64,000 bases of DNA from Flavobacterium sp. LMO8 (GTDB taxonomy: Bacteria; Bacteroidota; Bacteroidia; Flavobacteriales; Flavobacteriaceae). How positions within the stretch are numbered: position 1 is the stretch's first letter; each line of letters begins with the position of its first letter. The stretch is from positions 1 through 64,000 of the forward strand of contig NZ_WIBJ01000033.1 of NCBI RefSeq assembly GCF_009495755.1, read 5' to 3'. The position numbers were made by a program, and so were the translations under genes. Below, one piece after another: positions 33,840-43,146 of this stretch. The notes beneath the pieces were generated by a model that ran no database searches, was not told the origin of the DNA, and saw nothing but the letters and a program-made list of their open reading frames with translations.

Positions 33840-35084
33840 TTATTTGCCATTTAAAGCGGTAATTTCGGCAATTTTAACAATCACTTCAGTAGCTTTTACC
33901 ATACTTTCAACTGGAACATATTCATATTTTCCATGAAAATTATGACCACCAGCAAAAATATTCGGACAAGGTAAACCTTTGTAAGATAATTGGCAACCAT
34001 CAGTTCCGCCACGAATTGGTTTAATTAATGGTTTTATTCCTAATTCTTTCATAGCTTTTTCGGCAATTTCTACAATATGAAAAACAGGTTTTACCTTTTC
34101 TTTCATGTTATAGTATTGGTCTTTTACTTCTGCAATTGCGATTTCTTCACCAAATTGCTTTTTCCACTTTTTGTTGAATTTATTTGATAATTCGTAGATA
34201 AACTTTTTTCTCTCTTTGAATTTTTTTGCACTATGGTCGCGAATAATTAATTCTAACACAGTTTCTTCAATACTTCCAGAAATTCCAACTACGTGAAAGA
34301 AACCTTCATATCCTTTCGTTTTTTCGGGAATTTCATTCTTTGGCAATTTCGAAATAAATTGATTCGCTAAAAGCATTGAGTTAATCATTTTTCCTTTAGC
34401 ATAACCCGGGTGAACACTTTTTCCTTTGAAAATTATTTTAGCTCCAGCGGCATTAAAATTTTCATATTCTAGTTCACCAATTTGACTTCCGTCCATTGTG
34501 TAAGCCCATTCGCAACCAAATTTTTCAACATCAAATTTATGAGCGCCACGACCAATTTCTTCATCAGGCGTAAATCCCACACGAATTTTTCCATGCTTGA
34601 TTTCAGGATGTTGAATTAAATATTCCATTGCCGACATGATTTCGGTAATTCCTGCTTTATCATCGGCTCCTAAAAGTGTAGTCCCGTCAGTAGTAATTAA
34701 AGTTTGCCCTTTGTATTGTAACAAATCTTTAAAGTAACTTGGTGATAAAATGATGTTTTGTTTTTTGTTTAAAACAATATCACCACCATCATAATTTTTT
34801 ACAATTTGAGGTTTTACGTTAGCACCTGTAAAATCTGGAGTTGTATCATAATGCGATACAAATCCTATAGTAGGAACTTCATGTTTGACATTGCTTTCTA
34901 AAGTTGCCATTACATAGCCATTTTTATCAATAGTTACCTCAGTCATTCCCATTGCTTTTAGTTCTTTGACTAATAAATTGGCAAGGTCTAATTGTTTTTT
35001 TGTACTTGGAGTAGTATCAGAATTAGGATCTGATTCAGTGTCTATAGTTACGTAGCTTATAAAGCGATCAATTATATGTTGCAT
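33840..35084 (-). CDS. pepT: Peptidase T
   Basis: 414 aa, M20 family. The metal ligands are seen in SHYDTTPDF (His, then Asp), [11 protein letters not shown] (Asp), TPDEEIGRG (two Glu), [10 protein letters not shown] (Asp) and [13 protein letters not shown] (His). It cleaves the N-terminal residue from tripeptides in the cytoplasm. Single gene. Confidence 0.95.
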   Translation of the reverse strand: MQHIIDRFISYVTIDTESDPNSDTTPSTKKQLDLANLLVKELKAMGMTEVTIDKNGYVMATLESNVKHEVPTIGFVSHYDTTPDFTGANVKPQIVKNYDGGDIVLNKKQNIILSPSYFKDLLQYKGQTLITTDGTTLLGADDKAGITEIMSAMEYLIQHPEIKHGKIRVGFTPDEEIGRGAHKFDVEKFGCEWAYTMDGSQIGELEYENFNAAGAKIIFKGKSVHPGYAKGKMINSMLLANQFISKLPKNEIPEKTKGYEGFFHVVGISGSIEETVLELIIRDHSAKKFKERKKFIYELSNKFNKKWKKQFGEEIAIAEVKDQYYNMKEKVKPVFHIVEIAEKAMKELGIKPLIKPIRGGTDGCQLSYKGLPCPNIFAGGHNFHGKYEYVPVESMVKATEVIVKIAEITALNGK

Positions 35085-35255
35085 GAATTTTTAAATTTAT
35101 ACAAATATAGAAAAAGGAATTGTTAAACTTATGATTTCGTAATAATTGCTTGATATCAAAAGATATTGAGAAAAATTTTAATTTGAATTAATAAAATTAG
35201 AACTGTTTTTGAAGAAAATGTAATACATTTATAGTTAAAATGAAGTGTAAAAATT

Positions 35256-35291
35256 AAAAACCCTGTAAAATCAATACTTTACAGGGTTTTT
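35256..35291 (-). terminator. Terminator of ssrA
   Basis: On the minus strand, AAAAACCCTGTAAA pairs with TTTACAGGGTTTTT immediately after the CCA end of the tmRNA. Confidence 0.88.
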
Positions 35292-35688
35292 GGTGGAGTC
35301 GGAGAGAATCGAACTCTCGTCCAAACAAGCAATCAAATAGCTTTCTACACGCTTAGTTTCATCTTGGATTTTCGACAAAGAGCAAGGCTAGAAACCGCCA
35401 CTCTTTACTTAGCTCTGTCAGTGTCAGAACGGATTTAAAGCATTACCGTTCCTAGGTCTACTTTTACGGTTCCCCTAAACCAACCGCCATAAACCAAGGC
35501 TTTTGAGGAGAATCTAGCTTTCCTACCTGGTAGGAACTAGGCAAATCTTACTATAATTCAGATTAAGCAGCTAAAGCGTAATTATTTTCGCCGTTTATAG
35601 GTTTGTACATTTGGATTTACGAGCTAAACATACAATGCTCGACGTGCTTACTAATCAATTCCACTCGCTGTCAAAACCAGTCGACCCC
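35291..35688 (-). ncRNA. ssrA: Transfer-messenger RNA
   Basis: About 398 bases. The acceptor stem pairs GGGGTCG (35688-35682) with CGACTCC (35304-ish to 35295), followed by A and an encoded CCA end (35293-35291). The T arm GAGAGTTCGATTCTC is present. The tag frame lies at 35592-35563: GGC GAA AAT AAT TAC GCT TTA GCT GCT TAA, giving GENNYALAA, a tag known from other Bacteroidota. It rescues stalled ribosomes and marks the product for proteolysis. Confidence 0.96.
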
Positions 35689-35842
35689 TTGTGAAATAAG
35701 TAGATTTTTTTGAATAAAATTATACTCAAAAAGTGAGCCAAAAATACTACCATTTTTTCAATAAAAAAACTATTGCGCAAACTAAAGTAAAAAGTTATAT
35801 TTGTAACATTAAATCATTATTCAGTTATATATACTGTTGGCT

Positions 35843-37066
35843 ATGAAGTTTGGAATCATCAAAGAAAGAAAAAATCCACCGGATAGAAGAGTAGTTTTTA
35901 CTCCAGAAGAGTTAGTACGCTTACAATCAGAGCATACCGATGCAGTAATAAAAGTGGAAAGTTCCGATATCAGAATTTTTTCTGATGACCAATATCGTAA
36001 TTTAGGACTTAATGTCACTACCGATTTATCAGATTGTGATGTGCTTTTTGGTGTAAAAGAAGTGCCAGTAGATGCCTTAATTCCAAACAAAAAATACTTT
36101 TTCTTTTCGCATACGATTAAAAAACAGCCATTCAACAGCAAATTGTTAAAAGCTATTTTAGATAAAAATATCGAATTATACGATCACGAAACTATTGTAG
36201 ATGCTACCAATCACAGATTAATTGGCTTTGGTCGTTATGCTGGACTAGTTGGTGCTTATAATGGATTTAGAGGATTCGGAATTAAATACGATTTATTCAC
36301 TTTGCCAAAAGCGGAAACCTTAAGTGGTAAAGAAGATTTAATTGCACGTTTAAAACGACAAACACTTCCAAATATTAAAATTGTACTTACCGGACATGGT
36401 AAAGTTGGAATGGGAGCTAAAGAAATTTTAGATGGAATAAAAATCAAACAAGTTAGTGTTGATGATTTTTTAAATAAAAACTACACAGAACCTGTTTACA
36501 CTCAAATCGACGTATTGGATTATAACAAACGTGTTGATGGACAGATTTTGAATAATACTGATTTCTACAAAAATCCTCAAGATTACGTTTCTAATTTCGA
36601 ACGATTTACTAAAGTTTCTGACATGTTTATTGCAGGGCATTTTCATGGAAATGGTTCGCCAGATATTTTAACTAGAGAAATGTTAAAAGCAGCTGATAAT
36701 AAAATTCAAGTGGTTGCAGATGTTTCATGTGATGTTGATGGTCCAATTGCTTGTACTCTTAAAGCATCGACCATTGCTGAACCATTTTTTGGTTATTTAC
36801 CAAGTGAACACAAAGAGGTTTCTTATACACATCCAGCATCTATCATGGTAATGTCGGTAGATAATTTACCTTGTGAATTACCTAAAGACGCCAGTGAAGG
36901 TTTTGGAGAAATGTTTATGAAATATGTAATTCCAGCTTTCTTCAATGGAGATAAAGACGGAATTCTTCAAAGAGCCAAAATTACAGAAAACGGCAAATTG
37001 GCAGAACGTTTTAAATATCTACAAGATTACGTAGATGATAAACAAGAAATGGCAACAGCTCAATAA
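35843..37066 (+). CDS. NAD-dependent dehydrogenase, alanine dehydrogenase / LYS1 saccharopine dehydrogenase-like
   Basis: 407 aa from the ATG at 35843; a TTG two codons earlier is less likely. The N-terminal domain starts MKFGIIKERKNPPDRRVVFTPEEL with the conserved Lys, Arg and RRVVFTP. A Rossmann segment IVLTGHGKVGMGAKEIL (about 180-196) binds the nucleotide. The C-terminal ADVSCDVDGPIACTLKASTIAEPFFGY is shared with LYS1-type saccharopine dehydrogenases. It could act in lysine metabolism, but neighbours give no support. A terminator follows. Confidence 0.8.
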   Translation: MKFGIIKERKNPPDRRVVFTPEELVRLQSEHTDAVIKVESSDIRIFSDDQYRNLGLNVTTDLSDCDVLFGVKEVPVDALIPNKKYFFFSHTIKKQPFNSKLLKAILDKNIELYDHETIVDATNHRLIGFGRYAGLVGAYNGFRGFGIKYDLFTLPKAETLSGKEDLIARLKRQTLPNIKIVLTGHGKVGMGAKEILDGIKIKQVSVDDFLNKNYTEPVYTQIDVLDYNKRVDGQILNNTDFYKNPQDYVSNFERFTKVSDMFIAGHFHGNGSPDILTREMLKAADNKIQVVADVSCDVDGPIACTLKASTIAEPFFGYLPSEHKEVSYTHPASIMVMSVDNLPCELPKDASEGFGEMFMKYVIPAFFNGDKDGILQRAKITENGKLAERFKYLQDYVDDKQEMATAQ

Positions 37067-37076
37067 TATTATGAAA

Positions 37077-37100
37077 CTCGATCTTAATCGGGTTTTTTTA
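37077..37100 (+). terminator. Terminator after the dehydrogenase gene
   Basis: CTCGAT (37077-37082) pairs with ATCGGG (37087-37092) around CTTA, followed by seven T. Confidence 0.75.
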
Positions 37101-37276
37101 TTGAAATACAATTTATATTCTTTTTTTTAAAATGTAAATATTTAAAAATGAAATCTTTATGTTTTTTAACGTAAGCTTCTTATTTCATAAATCAACACAA
37201 TTAAGTATTTATTCAAAAATTAAATTAAATTTGATGAATTGAAACAAACCAATTATAACTAACCATACATTTTCTT

Positions 37277-39058
37277 ATGAATACCAATCAAAATTCAACA
37301 AACTATCCAGCTTTATATACGCTGATTACTGTTTTCTTTTTCTGGGGATTTATTGCAGCTGGAAATAATATTTTTATTCCATTTTGTAAAAGTTATTTCT
37401 CTTTAGATCAATTTCAATCGCAATTAGTAGATTTTGCCTTCTATACAGCTTACTATATTGGAGCTTTATTGCTTTTTGCTCTAGGAAATGCATCTGGAAA
37501 AGACGTAGTAGGAAAATGGGGATATAAGAAAAGTATCGTATACGGTTTATTATTTTCTGCTTTAGGAGCAGGAGCAATGATTGTTGCAGTTGAAGCTAAT
37601 TTATATGCCGGAATGTTAGTAGGTTTATTTATTGTAGCATTAGGATTTTCATTGCAACAAACCGCAGCCAATCCTTTCGCGATTCTATTGGGTGATCCAA
37701 AAACGGGAGCTAGTCGTGTAAATTTAGGAGGAGGAATCAATTCTTTAGGAACGACAATTGGACCTCTTATTGTGGCTTTTGCGTTATTTGGTTCAGCCAA
37801 AACAATATCGGATGATAAAATTAAATCATTAGGTTTAGATAAAGTAGTTTTACTTTACATAGGAGTAGGTTTCTTATTTATTGCAGCTGCAGCCTTATTT
37901 TATTTTTCGAAGAAAGTACCAACAGGAATTGCAAATGAACCTATTGAAAAAGCAAATAAAGCACTTCGCACATTAGTTGTTATGACGATTTTATTAGCGG
38001 TGATGTTTACTCCTGTTTTTAATAGTTATAAAACAGAAGAAGCTAAGAAAATTGAAACTTTAGAATACGATTTAAGTGTAGCTAAAACTCAAAAGGCATT
38101 CAATTCATTAAAAGAAATGACGGGAAATGAAATAGGAGCCTACAAAGCAAAATTAGAAAAGAAACAAGCTGAATTAACAATACTTAAGAAAGACATTGAA
38201 CAATTCAGAATGTATTGGTTAACTGGTGCTTTGTTAGTTGTTATTGGAGGATTGTTGTTTTCTTACACAGCAGCACAAAAGAAAGCCGAAGGTTGGGGAG
38301 CTATGCAATATCCACAATTGGTTTTAGGTATGTTGGCCATTTTTACGTATGTTGGAGTTGAAGTTGCTATAGGAAGTAATCTAGGTGAACTATTAAAATT
38401 AGAAGAATTTGGAAGTTTACAATCATCTGATATTGCACCTTATGTTTCTATGTATTGGGGAAGTTTAATGATTGGACGTTGGGCAGGAGCCATTAGTGTA
38501 TTTAATTTACAAGGAATGAAAAGAACAATTGCATTAATTGTGGTGCCATTACTTGCATTTGCTATCATTTTAGGTATTAATATAATTTCAGGAAAAGACA
38601 TGAAACCTCTGTATTACTACGTAATTTGTGTGGTGTTACAAATTGCAGCTTTCTTTTGGAGTAAAGATAAACCTGCAAGAACGTTAATGATTTTTGGAAC
38701 TTTTGGAATTGCCGCTATGATAATCGGATTAATGTCTACTGGAACTATTGCTATTTATGCCTTTTTAGCTGGAGGATTAGCTTGTAGTATCATGTGGCCA
38801 GCTATTTTTAGTTTGTCGATTATTGGATTAGGAAAATATACTTCGCAAGGTTCAGCTTTCTTGGTAATGATGATTTTAGGAGGTGGAATTATTCCTCCAT
38901 TACAAGGAAAATTATCTGATATTATTGGTATTCACCAATCGTACATCGTAGGTGTTGTTTGTTTTGCTTACCTAACATTATTCGCTGTATTAGTTAAAGG
39001 TATTTTAAAGAAACAAAACATTGATGTAGATGCTATTGAAGTAGAGGGAAGTCACTAA
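37277..39058 (+). CDS. FucP-like sugar MFS transporter with central insert
   Basis: 593 aa, much longer than E. coli FucP (438). The N-terminal half has [19 protein letters not shown] and [19 protein letters not shown], both FucP/GluP-type motifs. Between the halves, two extra membrane helices (about 232-248 and 315-331) flank a 60-residue charged coiled coil (about 253-312). Total about 14 helices. Likely imports a monosaccharide such as fucose, glucose or galactose by proton symport; the sugar cannot be told. Single gene with a strong terminator. Confidence 0.83.
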   Translation: MNTNQNSTNYPALYTLITVFFFWGFIAAGNNIFIPFCKSYFSLDQFQSQLVDFAFYTAYYIGALLLFALGNASGKDVVGKWGYKKSIVYGLLFSALGAGAMIVAVEANLYAGMLVGLFIVALGFSLQQTAANPFAILLGDPKTGASRVNLGGGINSLGTTIGPLIVAFALFGSAKTISDDKIKSLGLDKVVLLYIGVGFLFIAAAALFYFSKKVPTGIANEPIEKANKALRTLVVMTILLAVMFTPVFNSYKTEEAKKIETLEYDLSVAKTQKAFNSLKEMTGNEIGAYKAKLEKKQAELTILKKDIEQFRMYWLTGALLVVIGGLLFSYTAAQKKAEGWGAMQYPQLVLGMLAIFTYVGVEVAIGSNLGELLKLEEFGSLQSSDIAPYVSMYWGSLMIGRWAGAISVFNLQGMKRTIALIVVPLLAFAIILGINIISGKDMKPLYYYVICVVLQIAAFFWSKDKPARTLMIFGTFGIAAMIIGLMSTGTIAIYAFLAGGLACSIMWPAIFSLSIIGLGKYTSQGSAFLVMMILGGGIIPPLQGKLSDIIGIHQSYIVGVVCFAYLTLFAVLVKGILKKQNIDVDAIEVEGSH

Positions 39059-39089
39059 AAGTAAAAAGGATAATGGACAAAGTATAAAC

Positions 39090-39128
39090 CTCCGTCAGAA
39101 ATAATATTCTGACGGAGTTCTGTTTTTT
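39090..39128. terminator. Terminator between the MFS gene and creD
   Basis: CTCCGTCAGAA (39090-39100) and TTCTGACGGAG (39107-39117) form a perfect 11-base stem, followed by T-rich sequence. Confidence 0.88.
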
Positions 39129-40423
39129 TATTTATTCCACTCAATTTTTCTGGAGAAATACATCACAGCAGCTAGTATTAAAAACAATCCAATACTTCCT
39201 ACTAGTAAAGCATAATCTTCTAATTGGATAATCACATAAATAAAAGTATATAAAACACTTAATGAAGCGCCAATAAACATTGGAAACTTTTTGTCTTTTA
39301 ATATCGAAATCGAATAAAGCGAAATCATAATGATGACAGATGCTCCGGCAATCAAATAAGCAAAAGAAAACGTACTGTGTTCAGTAATCGAAATTAGTAA
39401 AGTGTAAAACATAATCAAAGCAATTCCAATCATCGAATACTGAAAAATATGAATGTTAATTTTACTAATCGACTGAATCAAAAAGAAGATTAAAAAGGTT
39501 AATCCAATGACCAAAAATCCATATTTAGAAGCGCGTTCGTTTTGTTGGTATTCGTCAACCGGCGTAATAAAATCTACTGCAAAAGCGTATTTGCCTAATT
39601 CAGGTAAAACTTCAAAATAGTTTTGAGCAAACGGTCTATTAAAGTGTAGTATTTTCCAATTGGCTTCAAAGCCGTTATCCGTAATTTCTCTAGAAATAGG
39701 CGAGAAGTTACCATTGAAGTTCGGCGAATTCCAATTTGAAGTCATTTTAGCATCAGTCGTTTTTCCAATGGGAACCATTTTTATTTGCTTGCTTCCGTTG
39801 AATGAAATATCAAAGTTAAATTGACATTTATTTTGAAGTGATTTATAATCAAAATAATTGGTTTCCAAACTTTCAATACTGTCATTTGTTGCATTGGCAA
39901 CCGATTCAAACGCTAAATTCTGATTGCCAATTTTTATTTTTACTTCATCTTTTAAGCTTTTTAAATTGGTAGTTCGAATTATAATTTTGGCACGATTCCA
40001 GTAAATGTTTTCGGACGGAATACCTTTTGACCCAAAATTAGGATTGTTGTATTTTCCGTTAAATTGCATTTTTGTGGTAAAAACATTTGATTTATAAATA
40101 CTTCTTTCCAAAGGTTTTACCATGGTAACTTCGGTTTTGTTGTTCAAAGTTTCTGGAAAGAAATAGCCATAATTATTAGCTCCCGACATAGGGTCTTTGT
40201 AAGGTACTTTTAAAATTGGACCATAAAAATAAACGGAATTTCCCCATTTTGAAGTGGTTTCCGAAATAACTTCTTTTTGTCGCACACTGCGTTCTACAAT
40301 TAATTCTTGTACTAAGGCTAATGGAATGATTAATATTATTGTTAAAATTCCTACCATTATCATTTTGGCGGTTGTGGTTTGAAAGAATGGTATTTTTGGT
40401 TCTTGTTGCATTGGTGTTTCCAT
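39128..40423 (-). CDS. creD: Inner membrane protein CreD
   Basis: 431 aa. One N-terminal helix (about 18-38), a large outside domain (about 40-300) and a cluster of about five helices at the C-terminus. Conserved VEERSVRQKEVISE-like and ANYFEVLPELGKYAFAVDFITPVDEYQ motifs match CreD, an envelope integrity protein linked to beta-lactam and colicin responses in enterobacteria. Last gene of a minus-strand cluster led by a winged-helix regulator. Confidence 0.9.
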   Translation of the reverse strand: METPMQQEPKIPFFQTTTAKMIMVGILTIILIIPLALVQELIVERSVRQKEVISETTSKWGNSVYFYGPILKVPYKDPMSGANNYGYFFPETLNNKTEVTMVKPLERSIYKSNVFTTKMQFNGKYNNPNFGSKGIPSENIYWNRAKIIIRTTNLKSLKDEVKIKIGNQNLAFESVANATNDSIESLETNYFDYKSLQNKCQFNFDISFNGSKQIKMVPIGKTTDAKMTSNWNSPNFNGNFSPISREITDNGFEANWKILHFNRPFAQNYFEVLPELGKYAFAVDFITPVDEYQQNERASKYGFLVIGLTFLIFFLIQSISKINIHIFQYSMIGIALIMFYTLLISITEHSTFSFAYLIAGASVIIMISLYSISILKDKKFPMFIGASLSVLYTFIYVIIQLEDYALLVGSIGLFLILAAVMYFSRKIEWNK

Positions 40424-40432
40424 GATTTTTAA

Positions 40433-40750
40433 TTAAAAAGGTGAATTTGATGTGATTGATTTGATAATAATTGAAAAATAGACAAATGCAATAGGAACAT
40501 TTGCTAATACTATTGCAGTTTGAATTGCAATTTTTTTTCTCTGAGACGGTTCTGTTATGAAGTTTATGAATAAATTAATTGCTACAATTATGTTTGTAAA
40601 TAGAGCAGCAATTACATACAGAATTCCGATGTAAATAATGTTATCCCATTTTGGAAATATGAAATAGCTCAAAAAAAGTATTGTTCCTATTAAAAATGAA
40701 AGTAAGGCAACTTGTATGGGAAATGGTAACATTAAAATTTTATTTTCCAT
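40433..40750 (-). CDS. Membrane protein of the creD cluster, 105 aa
   Basis: About three membrane helices and a few charged residues; no known family recognised. It lies 9 bases before creD. Its start codon lies inside the end of the 36-aa gene upstream, so the two are translationally coupled. Likely an inner membrane partner in the cluster. Confidence 0.75.
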   Translation of the reverse strand: MENKILMLPFPIQVALLSFLIGTILFLSYFIFPKWDNIIYIGILYVIAALFTNIIVAINLFINFITEPSQRKKIAIQTAIVLANVPIAFVYFSIIIKSITSNSPF

Positions 40751-40850
40751 GGTAAATTGATTTTAGATTATTGATTAAATTTTTAGTAATTTCTTTAAAA
40801 AGGAATAAAACAATAAGAATTGTCATGATAAGAGTAATGAGCTTATTCAT
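40740..40850 (-). CDS. 36-aa membrane peptide, translationally coupled
   Basis: Frame MNKLITLIMTILIVLFLFKEITKN... ending at TAA 40742-40740. Its ATG at 40850 overlaps the end of the upstream gene (ATGAATAA, stop TAA 40845-40843) and its end overlaps the start of the next gene (ATG at 40750). This double overlap and a single membrane helix argue that it is real. Too short for ordinary gene callers. Function unknown. Confidence 0.6.
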   Translation of the reverse strand: MNKLITLIMTILIVLFLFKEITKNLINNLKSIYHGK

Positions 40851-41307
40851 TTTGGTTCAGATTAAATGTTTGTTGAATTGTTGAAAGTGGAATTGTAAGC
40901 ATTTTGTAAAAGTCTAAATCGTAAAAACGATGTGCTTTTTTCCCTTGTTTGTATTTTTCATAAAAGTTTTTATATTCGAATGGATAAAATAGTATTCCAG
41001 TGGCGATTACTATAAATACAAACGGACTCCTTTTTCCGTTTCCTAACAGAATAAATTGCATGTCTATTTCATCTTTAACAGATATTCCTGTATTGGTAAG
41101 TACATGAAAAACATCGTGTTCTTCCAAAGTAGCCTGAATATTAAAATTGTATTTTAACAAAAAACAACCATACTGAAATCCTAAACTTTCTTGCGGAAGC
41201 TTTAGAAAATCTTGCATAGAAATATCCCAAGCTTTAGTTTGTTTAAATAGAAATTGATAAGGCACTTTGATGATTCTGTACAGAGTTTCGATTATGATTT
41301 CTTTCAT
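40843..41307 (-). CDS. COQ4-like protein
   Basis: 154 aa, cytoplasmic or membrane-associated. It contains H-D-x-x-H followed after 11 residues by Glu (HDVFHVLTNTGISVKDE), the zinc motif of COQ4 proteins. Also LGFQYGCFLLKYNF. COQ4 is a quinone biosynthesis factor, but this organism makes menaquinone, so the role here is open. A dyad TACTTTG-N5-CAAAGTA lies 18 bases before the start codon. Part of the creD cluster. Confidence 0.65.
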   Translation of the reverse strand: MKEIIIETLYRIIKVPYQFLFKQTKAWDISMQDFLKLPQESLGFQYGCFLLKYNFNIQATLEEHDVFHVLTNTGISVKDEIDMQFILLGNGKRSPFVFIVIATGILFYPFEYKNFYEKYKQGKKAHRFYDLDFYKMLTIPLSTIQQTFNLNQNE

Positions 41308-41324
41308 TTTATTAAATTTAAAAG

Positions 41325-41343
41325 TACTTTGAATTTCAAAGTA
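41325..41343. promoter_or_regulatory. Dyad TACTTTG-N5-CAAAGTA, copy 1
   Basis: A 19-base perfect inverted repeat, between the winged-helix gene and the COQ4-like gene. The same 7+5+7 form is found at 42667-42685. Probably the site of the winged-helix regulator. Confidence 0.7.
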
Positions 41344-41362
41344 AATAGATAAAAAAATAGGT

Positions 41363-41659
41363 TTAACTTTTCTTAATTAATTTTTCAAGCGCTTCGATGT
41401 GAGAAGTAAAGGCAATTCTTCCTTCTTTTGTAGCACTATATTTTGTGTTGGGTTTTTTGCCAATAAATTGTTTTTCAATTTGAATGTAATTTTCTAATTC
41501 TAATGCTTTGGTGTGCGAGGCTAAGTTGCCATCGGTTACACCTAAAAGTTCCTTTAGCATATTAAAATCTGCACTTTCATTCACCATCAATACCGACATA
41601 ATCCCCAAACGAATTCGGTGATCAAAGGCTTTGTTGATATTTTGGATGATGTTTAGCAT
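41363..41659 (-). CDS. Winged-helix transcription regulator
   Basis: 98 aa, a single winged-helix domain of the PF13601 type: FDHRIRLGIMSVLMVNESADFNMLKELLGVTDGNLASHTKALELENYIQIEKQFIGKKPNTKYSATKEGRIAF. No ligand domain. Start follows directly on the stop of the upstream gene. The dyad copies at both ends of this gene group are its likely targets; it would then repress its own operon and the COQ4/creD part. Confidence 0.88.
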   Translation of the reverse strand: MLNIIQNINKAFDHRIRLGIMSVLMVNESADFNMLKELLGVTDGNLASHTKALELENYIQIEKQFIGKKPNTKYSATKEGRIAFTSHIEALEKLIKKS

Positions 41660-42034
41660 TTAAAAGGTTAAAAGTTTTGGTTTTATAAATTTTGTTGTGA
41701 CATGAAATATTAAAGTTATCATTATTGTATATAACAAGCAAAAAGGGTAACCAAAAAAGACAAAAATTCCAAATCCAGAATCATTTATTAAATTATTTTC
41801 AAGTTCTTCCAACTCATATGTCATTTCCTCTTTTGAGAAAAATCCGTCGTTATTAATGTCATACTTTTTCATTTCTTGTTTAATCTTATAACTTTCATAT
41901 TGAAAAGCTAAAATGGGGATTAAATATAAAATAACTGATGAAAAAAAGATAATTTTAAAATAACTTATTTTTTTCTTTCTAAGCCAAAATATACATAATA
42001 ATAAAAGAGAACTTAATCCAACCAAAAAATACAT
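41660..42034 (-). CDS. Membrane protein with EF-hand-like loop
   Basis: 124 aa with two N-terminal helices (about 1-20 and 27-48), then DINNDGFFSKEEM (about 60-72), an EF-hand type loop with acidic residues at the metal positions, and a C-terminal helix. A lone EF-hand in a small membrane protein could sense or bind calcium. No family recognised. Between the 207-aa membrane gene and the regulator, almost without gaps. Confidence 0.7.
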   Translation of the reverse strand: MYFLVGLSSLLLLCIFWLRKKKISYFKIIFFSSVILYLIPILAFQYESYKIKQEMKKYDINNDGFFSKEEMTYELEELENNLINDSGFGIFVFFGYPFCLLYTIMITLIFHVTTKFIKPKLLTF

Positions 42035-42035
42035 C

Positions 42036-42659
42036 TTACTTTCTCTCGTATTTAAAATACATTAAACTTCCATATAAAATATGGCAACCTCCAAAACCTA
42101 ATGCCCAGAACAACAATCCGTAGCCTAAGAACCAAGTCGAAAATAAACCTAAAGCTATCATCGTAATTCCTAAATAACGAACATCTCCTAAAGTATATTT
42201 GCTAGCATTTACACAAGCTAATCCGTAGAATATCAAAGTTAATGGAGCAACTAAACCCAACATATTTTTTTCGATTAAAAAGATAATAAAAAATCCACCA
42301 GTTGCCAAAGGAATCATAAAGTTGATAACTAATCTTTTAGAAGCGCTGTTCCATACTTTGTCATGACTTTTTCTCGCTTTGCTGATACTCAACACAATTC
42401 CTGTTACAATCGACAACACTAAAACAGAAGTGGCAATAATCAATAATCGAATTACTGCATCTTCAGAAATGATTAAATCACGATAAGCTCCCATTGTTGA
42501 AGTATCAAAGTAAATGGTTTTATAAGCTAACCATGCTCCAACCAAAGCATAAACGCCTGCTAAAATTCCCGATAAGCCACTCAAAGATATAAAACGTGAT
42601 GATTTGTTCATCAAATTTTTGATTTCGGTAATGTCGTTAAGATATTTTTCGTTTTCCAT
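42036..42659 (-). CDS. Multi-helix membrane protein, first gene of the creD cluster
   Basis: 207 aa from the ATG at 42659; a longer frame would run through the dyad and promoter. Six membrane helices follow a soluble start MENEKYLNDITEIKNLMNKSSRFISLSGLSGILAGVYALVGAWLAY. Close to a flavobacterial family next to winged-helix regulators. Function unknown. The dyad TACTTTG-N5-CAAAGTA ends 8 bases upstream. Confidence 0.78.
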   Translation of the reverse strand: MENEKYLNDITEIKNLMNKSSRFISLSGLSGILAGVYALVGAWLAYKTIYFDTSTMGAYRDLIISEDAVIRLLIIATSVLVLSIVTGIVLSISKARKSHDKVWNSASKRLVINFMIPLATGGFFIIFLIEKNMLGLVAPLTLIFYGLACVNASKYTLGDVRYLGITMIALGLFSTWFLGYGLLFWALGFGGCHILYGSLMYFKYERK

Positions 42660-42666
42660 TTTAAAG

Positions 42667-42685
42667 TACTTTGAAATACAAAGTA
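42667..42685. promoter_or_regulatory. Dyad TACTTTG-N5-CAAAGTA, copy 2
   Basis: Same 7+5+7 inverted repeat as 41325-41343, with a different spacer. It lies between the first gene of the minus-strand creD cluster and the divergent DUF1801 gene. Confidence 0.7.
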
Positions 42686-42745
42686 AATAATAAATATTTT
42701 GTTGACCAAACATTTTTTACATTATTTTTGAAGAAATCATTTTCT

Positions 42746-43093
42746 ATGAAACCTACAGAAGCCTATATACTCCGTCAACCCGAACAATTCCAAGTGATGA
42801 TGTTACATGTGCTTGCAGTAGTAGAGGAGGAGCTTTCGCAATCAGAATTGCTATTTAAATGGGGAATTCCGTACGTGTATTATAAAAAAAAGCCATTTTG
42901 TTATTTAGCTCCTAATCATAAAAAGGGGTTTTTAGATGTTGGTTTTGCCAAAGGATTTGAGTTGAAAAGGAATCAAGAAACTCTAGTTGATGAAAAGAGA
43001 AATACCGTTAAATCGTTACGTTATTTTTCTATTGAAGAAATAGATAACGCTGTTTTAAATGATGTTATTTCGGAAGCAAAATTGCTTTATTAA
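42746..43093 (+). CDS. DUF1801-type protein
   Basis: 115 aa from the ATG at 42746; earlier in-frame codons run through the dyad region. The order of conserved blocks (HVLAVVEEELSQSELLFKWGIPYVYYKKKPFCYLAPNHKKGFLDVGFAKG) is that of DUF1801/YdhG proteins, which have a small alpha/beta fold and unknown role. Single gene, divergent from the creD cluster. Confidence 0.85.
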   Translation: MKPTEAYILRQPEQFQVMMLHVLAVVEEELSQSELLFKWGIPYVYYKKKPFCYLAPNHKKGFLDVGFAKGFELKRNQETLVDEKRNTVKSLRYFSIEEIDNAVLNDVISEAKLLY

Positions 43094-43097
43094 TAAA

Positions 43098-43130
43098 AAA
43101 TCACGAACTCGTTCAGAATCCGTGATTTGT
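43098..43130. terminator. Bidirectional terminator
   Basis: AAATCACG (43098-43105) and CGTGATTT (43121-43128) close a hairpin between two convergent genes. Confidence 0.75.
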
Positions 43131-43146
43131 ATAGTAAGCAATTTGA

